DNA of 23,136 nt from Eubacteriales Family XIII. Incertae Sedis bacterium. Lineage in GTDB: Bacteria; Bacillota; Clostridia; Peptostreptococcales; Anaerovoracaceae. The DNA lies in assembly GCA_031255695.1 (NCBI GenBank), contig JAIRSA010000009.1, positions 1-23,136 on the forward strand, in the 5' to 3' direction. Below the pieces are notes generated by a model. The model was not told the DNA's origin, ran no database searches, and worked only from the letters and a program-made list of their open reading frames with translations. This document shows positions 7,763 to 13,991 of the stretch, one piece after another. The position numbers were made by a program, and so were the translations under genes. Positions within the stretch are counted from its first letter, which is position 1; each line of letters starts with the position of its first letter.

Positions 7763-9019
7763 TTGAGTTTTATGAAACAGAATGAAATCCGCGACGCTGG
7801 GCTCGCCGAGTCGGGGCGCCGCAAGATCGAATGGGTCAAGGGCAACATGCCCTTGCTGAATGGGCTAGAAAAAGAATACAGAAATGAGAAGCCGTTCCAA
7901 GGCATCAAGATCTCCCTGTCCGTGCACCTTGAGGCGAAAACGGCGTACCTGTGCGAGGTGCTGGCCGCCGCCGGGGCCGATATGTCAGTCACCGGCAGCA
8001 ATTCGCTGTCCACCCAGGACGACGTAGCGGCCGGGCTAGCTGCCACGGGCATGAAGGTCTACGCCGTGCATGGCGCTTCCCCAGAGGAATACAGCCGCCA
8101 TATCGAGATGGCGCTGGAGCATAGGCCGAACATCATCATCGACGACGGCGGCGATCTGGTGGGCATGGTGCACGGGGAACGCCCCGACCTGGCGGAGGAA
8201 GTGCTGGGCGGCTGCGAGGAGACGACTACGGGCATTATCAGGCTCAAGGCTATGGAGAAGCAGGGCATACTCAAATTCCCCATGGTGGCGGTGAACGACG
8301 CGCGGTGCAAGCACCTGTTCGACAATAGGTATGGGACAGGCCAGTCGGTCTGGGACAGCATCATGCACAACACGAACCTGATCGTGGCGTCGAAAACCGT
8401 GGTGGTGGCTGGCTACGGGTGGTGTTCGCGCGGCATTGCGATGAGGGCCGCCTCGCTGGGGGCCTCCGTGATCGTCACAGAGATTGACCCCGTCAAGGCC
8501 ATAGAGGCGCGCATGGACGGCTTTGCCGTCATGAAGATGGCAGACGCCGCGCCGCTCGGCGACATATTCGTGTCGGCGACGGGATGCAGTGGCACCATAT
8601 CGGCCGAGCATGCGCTCACGATGAAGGATGGCGCCATACTGAGCAATGCGGGCCACTTCGATGTCGAGGTGGATGTGGCGGGCATACGCCAGATAGCCGT
8701 CGAAGAGAAGGCGGCGCGCGACAATATCACGGGCTACAGGCTTCCCAACGGGCGATGGGTGTTCATTATCGCGGAAGGGCGCCTCGTCAATATCGCGGCG
8801 TCGAACGGGCATCCGGCGGAGATAATGGACATGAGCTTCGCCGTCCAGTTCCTGTCCGCGCTGTACATACTGAAAAACCACGCCAGGCTTGGCAATAAGG
8901 TCGTAGACGTGTCGGGCGAGATAGACGAGCTCATCGCGCGGCGGAAACTCCAGGCCTGGGGGATAGAGATAGACAGGCTGACGCCTGAGCAGGAAAGCTA
9001 CCTGAATAGCTGGAAGTAG
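7763..9019 (+). CDS. ahcY: Adenosylhomocysteinase (S-adenosylhomocysteine hydrolase)
   Basis: NAD-dependent enzyme splitting S-adenosylhomocysteine into adenosine and homocysteine, removing the inhibitory by-product of SAM-dependent methylation. The 418-residue length fits the short archaeal/Thermotoga-type enzymes, which lack the insertion found in eukaryotic forms. Motifs include HLEAKTA (55-61), the substrate loop EETTTG (152-157), NDARCKHLFDNRYGTGQS (178-195) and the NAD-binding GYGWCSRG (217-224); a later SNAGHFDVEVD segment is also typical. The TTG at 7763 is chosen because AAGGAG (7751-7756) lies 6 bases upstream, whereas the next ATG (7772) would be 15 bases away. The product links to sulfur-amino-acid salvage, which may matter given the sulfur-themed operon downstream, but that link is only suggestive because ahcY shares the composition of the housekeeping genes. 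Confidence 0.96.
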   Translation: MSFMKQNEIRDAGLAESGRRKIEWVKGNMPLLNGLEKEYRNEKPFQGIKISLSVHLEAKTAYLCEVLAAAGADMSVTGSNSLSTQDDVAAGLAATGMKVYAVHGASPEEYSRHIEMALEHRPNIIIDDGGDLVGMVHGERPDLAEEVLGGCEETTTGIIRLKAMEKQGILKFPMVAVNDARCKHLFDNRYGTGQSVWDSIMHNTNLIVASKTVVVAGYGWCSRGIAMRAASLGASVIVTEIDPVKAIEARMDGFAVMKMADAAPLGDIFVSATGCSGTISAEHALTMKDGAILSNAGHFDVEVDVAGIRQIAVEEKAARDNITGYRLPNGRWVFIIAEGRLVNIAASNGHPAEIMDMSFAVQFLSALYILKNHARLGNKVVDVSGEIDELIARRKLQAWGIEIDRLTPEQESYLNSWK

Positions 9020-9036
9020 GCGCCGGGCGGCGCTTT
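9020..9036 (+). terminator. Weak terminator-like hairpin after ahcY
   Basis: GCGCC, loop GGGC, GGCGC, followed by only three T residues, starting at the ahcY stop codon's last base. The 5-bp stem is GC-only but the T tract is short, so termination would be partial at best. Confidence 0.3.
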
Positions 9037-9091
9037 CGGCATGTGCCTATCCCCGGTTGCGCCCTTTGCAGCCGGCGGAAGGCGCCACTTG

Positions 9092-9121
9092 AACCCCCCC
9101 CGCGTCAGCGGGCAGGGGTTT
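9092..9121 (+). other. GC-rich hairpin in the gltX leader
   Basis: AACCCC (9092-9097) can pair with GGGGTT (9115-9120), enclosing CCCGC (9099-9103), loop GTCA and GCGGG (9108-9112). It lies about 50 bases before the gltX start. A regulatory role is possible but not shown, and I see no T-box sequence around it. Confidence 0.35.
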
Positions 9122-9171
9122 GCCGAGAAGGCGAGGGCTTACCGAGCGGGCAGCAATACGAGAGGAGAATG

Positions 9172-11025
9172 ATGAGCAGGGAATTGGCAGAGCTTTTGTT
9201 TCCGGATATTGAAGAGGGGGCGGCGCTGTACGAAGGCATGTACCCCGCGAGGGGGCTGGCGGCCGGGGCGGCCGTCTGCCGGCTGGGGCCTAGCCCTACA
9301 GGCTTCATACACCTCGGCAATCTATACGGCGCCTTCGTGAATGAGCGCCTCGCCCACCAGAGCGGGGGCGTTTTTTTCCTTCGCATCGAGGATACCGACG
9401 AGAAGAGGGAAGTAGAGGGCGCGGCGGAGGCCGTGATCAATTCGCTGGAATATTTTGGAATAAAGTTCGACGAGGGCGTGACGGCCGGCGGCGAGGCAGG
9501 CATATACGGGCCATACCGGCAAAGCGAAAGGCGCAGTATATATAGATGTTTTGTGAAGCAGCTAGTCGCTGAGGGGAAGGCCTACCCTTGCTTCCTGGCC
9601 GAGGTCGAGATAGCGGAGATCCGCGCCGCGCAGGAGGCCAGGAAACTGACCCCCGGCATCTATGGCGAGTGGGCGCGGTACAGGGAAGCCGGTTTAGATG
9701 AAATAAAGCGCAGGGTGGAGGCCGGCGAGGCCTTTGTGATAAGGTTCAAAAGCAAGGCTGATGCCGCAGGCAGCATAAGGATAATGGACGGGATACGCGG
9801 TGAGCTTGTCATGCCGGAAAACAGCATGGATGTCGTGATCCTGAAGACCGGCGGCCTGCCGACATACCATTTCGCCCATGTGGTGGACGACCATCTCATG
9901 AGGACCACGCACGTGATCCGGGGCGAGGAGTGGCTTTCGTCCCTGCCGGTGCATGTGGCCCTCTTTGAAGCCATGGGCTGGGAGCTGCCCACGTATTGCC
10001 ATACGGCGGTGCTGATGAAGATGGAAGGCGAGACGAAGCGCAAACTCTCGAAACGCAAGGATCCGGAACTGTCGCTGGACTACTATAGAAATGAAGGCTA
10101 CCATCCGCTTGCGGTCAGGGAGTACCTGCTTACGATCATAAATTCGAACTTTGAGGAATGGCGCATGGAGAACCCGTCAGCGCCGATAAGCGATTTCGTG
10201 TTCACTACAGAAAAAATGAGCCGCTCCGGCACGCTCTTCGATCTCGACAAGCTGCGCGACGTGAGCAAGGAGGTGCTTCTGAAGATCCCGGCGGACGAGC
10301 TGGCAGGCTTTATGCTGGATTGGGCAGAATCGCCAGGCCTTGGCACTGGTGTGGACGCAGGTGCAGGCGCGGGCGCAAGCGTGGGCACGGGTGCGGATGC
10401 AGACGCAGGCGCAAGCGTGGGCACAGGCGCAAGCGTGGGCGCGGATGCGGGTGCGGACGCAGGCACAGGCACGGGCGCAGACGCAAGCGTGGGTGCAGAC
10501 GCAGTGGTGTGCGCGAGCACGGGCACGGGCGCAAGCACGGACACAGGCGCAAGTGCGGACGCGGGTTGGCTGAAAAAGGGCGGCAGGGAGTATTTGAGCA
10601 GAATACTCGACATAGGCCGCAGCGGCGCCAAACCCAGGAAGGATCTGGCGTACGGCAGCCAGATACTGGAGTTCATAAGATATTTCTACCCGGAGGGCTT
10701 CCGCATTGAGGATGCTTGGCCGGAAAACGTCACTCAGGAGGACGCCAAGAAAATATTGAAGGGCTACGCCAAGTCCTATGACCATGCCGACGATCAGCCG
10801 GGCTGGTTCGCGAAGGTGAGGGAATTGGCGGAGCAAAACGGCTATGCCGCGAAACCCAAGGATTACAAGAAGAACCCGGACATGTACAAAGGGCATGTGG
10901 GCGACGTCAGCACAGTGATACGCATTGCCCTGACAGGGCGGGCCAACTCGCCCGATCTGTGGGAAATACAGCAGATCCTAGGGGAAGACTGCGTGAGGGA
11001 GCGCTTGCGCAAAGCGGCGGAGTGA
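9172..11025 (+). CDS. gltX: Glutamate--tRNA ligase with low-complexity insertion
   Basis: Class I aminoacyl-tRNA synthetase charging tRNA(Glu), possibly also tRNA(Gln) for the amidation route. The HIGH-type motif is in SPTGFIHLGN (41-50) and the KMSKS-type motif is KLSKR (291-295); RIEDTDEKRE (71-80) and HVIRGEEWLSS further support the family. The start at 9172 is chosen because AGGAG (9163-9167) is 4 bases upstream; an ATG at 9169 is only 1 base from it, and starting further upstream would add about 40 atypical residues. The 617-residue length exceeds a usual enzyme by the Ala/Gly/Asp/Thr/Ser/Val-rich tract at about 389-465, placed after the catalytic core at the entry to the anticodon-binding half. 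Sequence after the tract (WLKKGGREYLSRILDIGR onward) is again normal. The frame is intact, so the protein is probably functional. Confidence 0.95.
   Translation: MSRELAELLFPDIEEGAALYEGMYPARGLAAGAAVCRLGPSPTGFIHLGNLYGAFVNERLAHQSGGVFFLRIEDTDEKREVEGAAEAVINSLEYFGIKFDEGVTAGGEAGIYGPYRQSERRSIYRCFVKQLVAEGKAYPCFLAEVEIAEIRAAQEARKLTPGIYGEWARYREAGLDEIKRRVEAGEAFVIRFKSKADAAGSIRIMDGIRGELVMPENSMDVVILKTGGLPTYHFAHVVDDHLMRTTHVIRGEEWLSSLPVHVALFEAMGWELPTYCHTAVLMKMEGETKRKLSKRKDPELSLDYYRNEGYHPLAVREYLLTIINSNFEEWRMENPSAPISDFVFTTEKMSRSGTLFDLDKLRDVSKEVLLKIPADELAGFMLDWAESPGLGTGVDAGAGAGASVGTGADADAGASVGTGASVGADAGADAGTGTGADASVGADAVVCASTGTGASTDTGASADAGWLKKGGREYLSRILDIGRSGAKPRKDLAYGSQILEFIRYFYPEGFRIEDAWPENVTQEDAKKILKGYAKSYDHADDQPGWFAKVRELAEQNGYAAKPKDYKKNPDMYKGHVGDVSTVIRIALTGRANSPDLWEIQQILGEDCVRERLRKAAE
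10336..10566 (+). repeat. In-frame low-complexity insertion in gltX
   Basis: About 230 bases built from alternating six-base-like units such as GGCGCAAGCGTG and GGCACGGGTGCG encode about 77 residues dominated by Gly, Ala, Thr, Ser, Asp and Val. It begins after ESPGLG and ends before WLKKGG. Every frame is open on both strands, as expected for such a biased tract. Confidence 0.88.
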
Positions 11026-11172
11026 TACCCATGCTGTTCCCCGACTGGAATCATCAACCATCCTAAATTGCGATAATAATTGTTGATCACATACAATGCC
11101 GGGCGGTCAATATGCGGCTGTTTCGCCCCATTGCTTTGTTGCAAATCCTAGACGGACCCTTCGGGCTCGCCT

Positions 11173-11274
11173 ACATTTTGCGCACCTATCCCCGTTTGCC
11201 GCCACTTCATGTCCAGATGGTTTTTCAAGCCGTCGAACCCCTTTTCAATGACATTTTGCGCACCTATCCCCGTT
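11173..11274. repeat. Pair of REP-like direct repeats (CGCACCTATCCCCGTT core)
   Basis: Two identical 24-base copies start at 11173 and 11251, each containing TTTTGCGCACCTATCCCC. A partial relative (CCTATCCCCG followed by GTTGC) lies at 9047-9061. The layout, a G-run/C-run core next to a CAAAA/TTTTG edge, resembles dispersed extragenic palindromic-type repeats in many bacteria. No cognate transposase is in the window. Confidence 0.6.
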
Positions 11275-11342
11275 CACATCATGGACAAACACAGGATATG
11301 CAGTTACTATTCACAGCCGCATATGAGAAGGCGCAACAATAG

Positions 11343-11370
11343 GCGCATCGAAAACGGTGCGCTTTCTTGT
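11343..11370 (+). terminator. Intrinsic terminator upstream of the nif-like promoter
   Basis: GCGCATCG (11343-11350), loop AAAA, CGGTGCGC (11355-11362) gives an 8-bp stem with one G-U pair, followed by TTTCTTGTTT. It would stop read-through from gltX or from a lost upstream gene before the promoter at 11461. Confidence 0.7.
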
Positions 11371-11460
11371 TTAAGCGTTTTGCGGCATTGCGTTCTAAGG
11401 GCCGAAGATTTCAGAAACCGTGTATGGGTTGATATGCAAAAAATATTTTTCCAAAACCCA

Positions 11461-11493
11461 TTGACAAAGGTAAGGTTATATGTTATATATAAT
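11461..11493 (+). promoter_or_regulatory. Sigma-70/SigA-type promoter of the nitrogenase-like operon
   Basis: TTGACA (11461-11466) is followed after 17 bases by TATATA (11484-11489), with TATAAT at 11488-11493 as an alternative at a less favourable spacing. The region is strongly AT-rich within GC-rich surroundings. Transcription would start near 11496-11500, giving a leader of about 375 bases before nifH. No GAGA-type sigma-54 promoter was recognised at this site. Confidence 0.65.
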
Positions 11494-11524
11494 ACATGGT
11501 TAACATATATGTAATATATGTATT
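11478..11524. promoter_or_regulatory. AT-rich palindromes over the -10/start region, possible operator
   Basis: ACATATA (11503-11509) and TATATGT (11515-11521) form an inverted repeat with a 5-base spacer, and ACATATATGT (11503-11512) is itself a perfect palindrome. A related imperfect palindrome lies over the -10 (about 11481-11496). The position just downstream of the promoter suits a repressor. No regulator gene is present in the window to pair with it. Confidence 0.4.
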
Positions 11525-11527
11525 GAA

Positions 11528-11596
11528 GCGGGAGGACCCTTATCCCTGAGATGATGAGCGTCGAACGCCGTCAGTTAGTCTGCGGCGCTCGGCGCG
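11528..11596 (+). promoter_or_regulatory. THI-box-like (TPP riboswitch-like) motif in the leader, tentative
   Basis: The leader contains CGGGAGGACC, then CTGAGA (11547-11552), a stem GAGCG (11556-11560) that can pair with CGCTC (11586-11590), and inside it TCGAAC, a TCAGTTAGTCTG hairpin-like segment and GCG. This order parallels the TPP riboswitch pattern of CTGAGA, P4 stem, GAAC, P5 hairpin, GCG. The usual GGGGTGC at the 5' side and the final GGGAA are not matched. It could be a divergent relative, a variant with another ligand, or a chance resemblance. Confidence 0.3.
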
Positions 11597-11633
11597 GAGC
11601 CTGTATAAGCCATAACTTTGGAGGAATAAACTA

Positions 11634-11747
11634 ATGCGTCGTTTTAGCCTTCGTACAATCGGTTTCCGGATGTCGGCAATGTGCTGTTGCATAAACAGCT
11701 CTTGTTGTCGTGCCTGTAAACCGGCTGTCCGAAGGCTGAACCGATAA
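11634..11747 (+). CDS. Cys-rich leader peptide (37 aa), putative attenuator uORF
   Basis: A 37-codon ORF with a strong ribosome site (TTTGGAGG, about 11617-11624) and 9 bases of spacing to its ATG. The peptide begins MRRFSLRTIG and contains six Cys at codons 17, 18, 19, 24, 25 and 28 (CCC, CC and C within twelve codons), then ends with a basic tail and a TAA at 11745. It lies within the transcribed leader, 28 bases before the intrinsic terminator at 11776. This is the layout of an amino-acid-sensing leader: ribosomes would stall on the Cys run when charged tRNA(Cys) is scarce and change which downstream hairpins form. Cys-rich leader peptides controlling sulfur genes are known in actinobacteria; finding one before a nitrogenase-like operon points to sulfur control. 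The peptide itself probably has no function after translation. Confidence 0.68.
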   Translation: MRRFSLRTIGFRMSAMCCCINSSCCRACKPAVRRLNR

Positions 11748-11769
11748 ATCGGCTTATTTTGCCCGATTT
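11646..11769 (+). promoter_or_regulatory. Competing RNA hairpins of the putative Cys attenuator
   Basis: AGCCTTCG (11646-11653) can pair with CGAAGGCT (11730-11737), nesting CGGTTT (11660-11665) with AAACCG (11718-11723). Alternatively ATCGGTT (11658-11664) pairs with AACCGAT (11739-11745), which excludes the former. AAATCGG (11746-11752) can pair with CCGATTT (11763-11769), and GCTGTT/AACAGC (11683-11688/11694-11699) forms a hairpin directly over the CCC codons. Mutually exclusive pairing around the Cys codons is expected for attenuation. Confidence 0.5.
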
Positions 11770-11775
11770 TAAGGA

Positions 11776-11821
11776 AGCGTTTGGATGCCGAACTTCTACT
11801 CGGTGCCCAAGCGCTTTTTTG
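11776..11821 (+). terminator. Intrinsic terminator in the nifH leader (attenuator)
   Basis: AGCGTTTGG (11776-11784) pairs with CCAAGCGCT (11807-11815) with one G-U pair. An inner CCGA/TCGG stem (11788-11791/11800-11803) extends it, and TTTTTT runs to 11820. It sits 53 bases before the nifH ATG and downstream of the operon's only recognisable promoter, so transcripts must pass it to express the operon. Confidence 0.8.
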
Positions 11822-11873
11822 TGGCATCAAAACATAGTATATTGATATGCATAATAAACGGAGGTTTCCGCCA

Positions 11874-12752
11874 ATGGCTAAGAAAATCAAGCAAATCGCG
11901 ATCTATGGCAAGGGTGGTATCGGAAAGTCGACTACGACAAGCAATCTGACCGCCGCCCTGTCTAAGCAGGGTTATAAAGTCATGCAGTTCGGCTGTGACC
12001 CGAAAGCGGACAGCACGAACACGCTCCGAGACGGTTCATACATACCGACTGTTCTTGATACCCTGCGCGAAAAAGGCTCGGTCAAGGCACACGATGTTAT
12101 CTTCGAGGGCTTTAATGGCATTTACTGCGTGGAGGCAGGCGGCCCCGCCCCCGGCGTAGGCTGTGCCGGCCGAGGCATAATCACTGCCGTGGAACTGTTC
12201 AAGCAGCAGAAGGTTTTCGAGGGGCTCGGCCTCGACTTCGTAATCTACGATGTTCTCGGCGATGTTGTGTGCGGCGGTTTCGCAATGCCGATCCGTGAGG
12301 GCATCGCGCAGCACGTATTCACCGTTTCGAGTGGCGACTTTATGTCGATCTACGCAAGCAACAACCTGTTCAAAGGCATAAAGAAATACTCGAACAACGG
12401 CGGCGCGCTTCTCGGCGGGCTTATCGCCAACTCTATCAATCAGGGTTATTCCCGCGAGATAGTTGACGATTTCGCCGCAAGAACAAAAACGCAGATTATT
12501 CAGTATGTCCCTCGTTCAATCACGGTAACGCAGTCCGAACTGAAAGGCAAGACGACAATAGAAGCCGCGCCCGACAGCGAACAGGCAAAGGTTTATATTC
12601 AGCTCGCCGAGCGCATCGCCGCCCACGAGGAAAGCAAAGTCCCCGCACCGCTGGAACTTGACGAACTTCGGGCCTGGGCGGCGTCCTGGAGCGACAAACT
12701 GCTCCAACTCGAAACGGGCGTTGTAGTCGGCGGCGAACAAGCCGGTATTTAA
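11874..12752 (+). CDS. nifH-like: Nitrogenase-like Fe protein (NifH family, group IV type)
   Basis: ATP-driven electron donor for the K/D-like reductase: a homodimer with one [4Fe-4S] cluster between subunits. In the 292-residue product the P-loop GKGGIGKS is at 12-19, the switch region CDPKADST at 41-48, and the cluster ligands are Cys97 (in GGPAPGVGCAGRG) and Cys133 (in DVLGDVVCGGFAMP). Both Cys motifs are conserved as in NifH. Sequence between 50 and 90 (GSYIPTVLDTLREKGSV) differs from classical NifH and is typical of divergent, nitrogenase-like members. The start at 11874 is set by GGAGG (11860-11864), 9 bases upstream; an upstream in-frame ATG (11847) has no such site. It is the first structural gene after the attenuator. 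Arg100, the site ADP-ribosylated in some NifH proteins, is present. BchL or CfbC roles are less likely given the linked NifB, K and D genes. Confidence 0.93.
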   Translation: MAKKIKQIAIYGKGGIGKSTTTSNLTAALSKQGYKVMQFGCDPKADSTNTLRDGSYIPTVLDTLREKGSVKAHDVIFEGFNGIYCVEAGGPAPGVGCAGRGIITAVELFKQQKVFEGLGLDFVIYDVLGDVVCGGFAMPIREGIAQHVFTVSSGDFMSIYASNNLFKGIKKYSNNGGALLGGLIANSINQGYSREIVDDFAARTKTQIIQYVPRSITVTQSELKGKTTIEAAPDSEQAKVYIQLAERIAAHEESKVPAPLELDELRAWAASWSDKLLQLETGVVVGGEQAGI

Positions 12753-12774
12753 TACAATTAACAGGAGGGGTTTT

Positions 12775-13953
12775 ATGAGATTGGCGTTCGCTTCCAATGA
12801 TGGAGTGTTCGTATCACAGCATTTCGGACATTCACGAAGGTTTGTGATAGTGGACATAGATGAGAAAACCTATAGGTATTCGTTTGTCGAAGCAAGGGAA
12901 AATGACGCGCCCTGCAGCTTCGGCGAACACGATGAGGCAAAGTTTGAAAACAGCGTGGCACTCATTTCCGACTGCAAGGTCCTGTTTGCCGTCAAGGCGG
13001 GAAACCACGCAAAGGCGCGATTGCAGTTAAACGGCGTGCAGGTGTTGGAAAAGCCGGGTTTTATTGAAGAACTGATTGTGGAATACATAAAGTTCTTGAA
13101 GCGTCCGCTATTCGGTGAGCTAAAACGCCGCGATGTTATCGATGACCACCCCTGTTTCTCCGCAAAGGCGCACAACACAAAAGGCAGATTGCACCTGCCG
13201 GTAAGCCCGGCCTGCAATATCCGATGCCGTTTTTGTGCCAGGGCAATAAACGCAGACGAAAATCGTCCGGGCGTGGCGGCCGGCGTGCTGAAATCCGAAG
13301 AAGCAGTCGAAATAGTCGGGAAGGCCTTGGAACTCTGCCCCGAAATATCAGTCATCGGTATTGCCGGGCCGGGCGACACATTGGCAAGCGGACACGCAAT
13401 AGAGGCGTTCCGGAATGTCCATGCCGCGTATCCCGATTTAATCAAGTGCCTTTCGACTAACGGGCTGGAACTGCCCGGCAAGGCGAAAGAACTGTGGGGC
13501 ATCGGCGTTCGCACAATCACGGTAACGGTCAACGCGGCCACGCCGGAGGTGCTCCACAAAGTCGTGTCGTGGGTGAAAGGCGGACGCGACTTAATATCCG
13601 CGCAGCTTGCGGGGATACGGGAGTGTTCGGAAATCGGAATGGCCGTAAAAGTGAACACCGTGCTGATTCCGGGGATTAACGGCACGCACATCGCCGCAAT
13701 CGCCAAGGCGGCAAAAGAAGCCGGGGCGGCAAGGCACAACATCATTCCGCTGATACCGCAGAATGAATTCAAGGGCACACCGCCGCCGACCTGTGAACAG
13801 ATAGAAAAATCGCGGCAGGAAGCGGGGCAGTACCTTGAACAGTTCAGGCACTGCAAGCATTGCCGGGCAGATGCCTGCGGGATCCCCGGAGAGATTGATT
13901 TATCGAAACAGTTATATCAAAACCGTGAACTTGAAACATTCAGCCACGGATAA
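12775..13953 (+). CDS. nifB-like: NifB-like radical SAM cofactor protein with N-terminal NifX-like domain
   Basis: Predicted to build the carbide-centred 8Fe precursor cluster (NifB-co) from [4Fe-4S] units with SAM. The first 105 or so residues (MRLAFASNDGVFVSQHFGHS, later LEKPGFIEELI) look like the NifX/NafY cluster-carrier domain. The radical SAM part follows: HPC (125-127), SPACNIRCRFC with Cys147, 151 and 154 as SAM-cluster ligands, ENRPGV (162-167), and a C-terminal Cys set in HCKHCRADACG (359-369). All NifB hallmarks are kept. In the usual NifB fusion the NifX domain is at the C-terminus, so the order here is reversed. AGGAGGGG lies just upstream of the ATG, and the gap from nifH is only 22 bases. 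The presence of a NifB without NifE/NifN suggests the enzyme uses the NifB-type cluster directly. Confidence 0.92.
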   Translation: MRLAFASNDGVFVSQHFGHSRRFVIVDIDEKTYRYSFVEARENDAPCSFGEHDEAKFENSVALISDCKVLFAVKAGNHAKARLQLNGVQVLEKPGFIEELIVEYIKFLKRPLFGELKRRDVIDDHPCFSAKAHNTKGRLHLPVSPACNIRCRFCARAINADENRPGVAAGVLKSEEAVEIVGKALELCPEISVIGIAGPGDTLASGHAIEAFRNVHAAYPDLIKCLSTNGLELPGKAKELWGIGVRTITVTVNAATPEVLHKVVSWVKGGRDLISAQLAGIRECSEIGMAVKVNTVLIPGINGTHIAAIAKAAKEAGAARHNIIPLIPQNEFKGTPPPTCEQIEKSRQEAGQYLEQFRHCKHCRADACGIPGEIDLSKQLYQNRELETFSHG

Positions 13954-13991
13954 GGAGTTGGGGAACAGTATGAAAGAGAGGAAAACAAGCA

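Larger units (their letters stand above)
11026..11460. other. Gene-poor junction between gltX and the nitrogenase-like operon
   Basis: About 435 bases with no gene I can defend. GC content drops here compared with the left side. It holds two copies of a roughly 24-base direct repeat (11173-11196 and 11251-11274) and one intrinsic terminator (11343-11370). A 76-codon + strand frame (11112-11342) spans the repeats but has no recognisable domain. No transposase or integrase fragment was recognised. Confidence 0.6.

Noticed and set aside
10310..10573. Additional overlapping frames in the gltX insertion
   Set aside because: All frames are open because of the biased repeat composition; only the frame continuous with gltX motifs on both sides is supported.
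11112..11342. 76-codon + strand frame before the nif-like promoter
   Set aside because: It spans two copies of a REP-like repeat, has no recognisable domain and no clear ribosome site. It may be a remnant but cannot be supported as a gene.
11536..11620. SAM (S-box) riboswitch in the nif-like leader
   Set aside because: CTTATCC followed by GAG is present, but the downstream GGAGGGA, GAAACCC and GGCAACC elements are missing. The THI-box-like reading fits better, though it is also weak.
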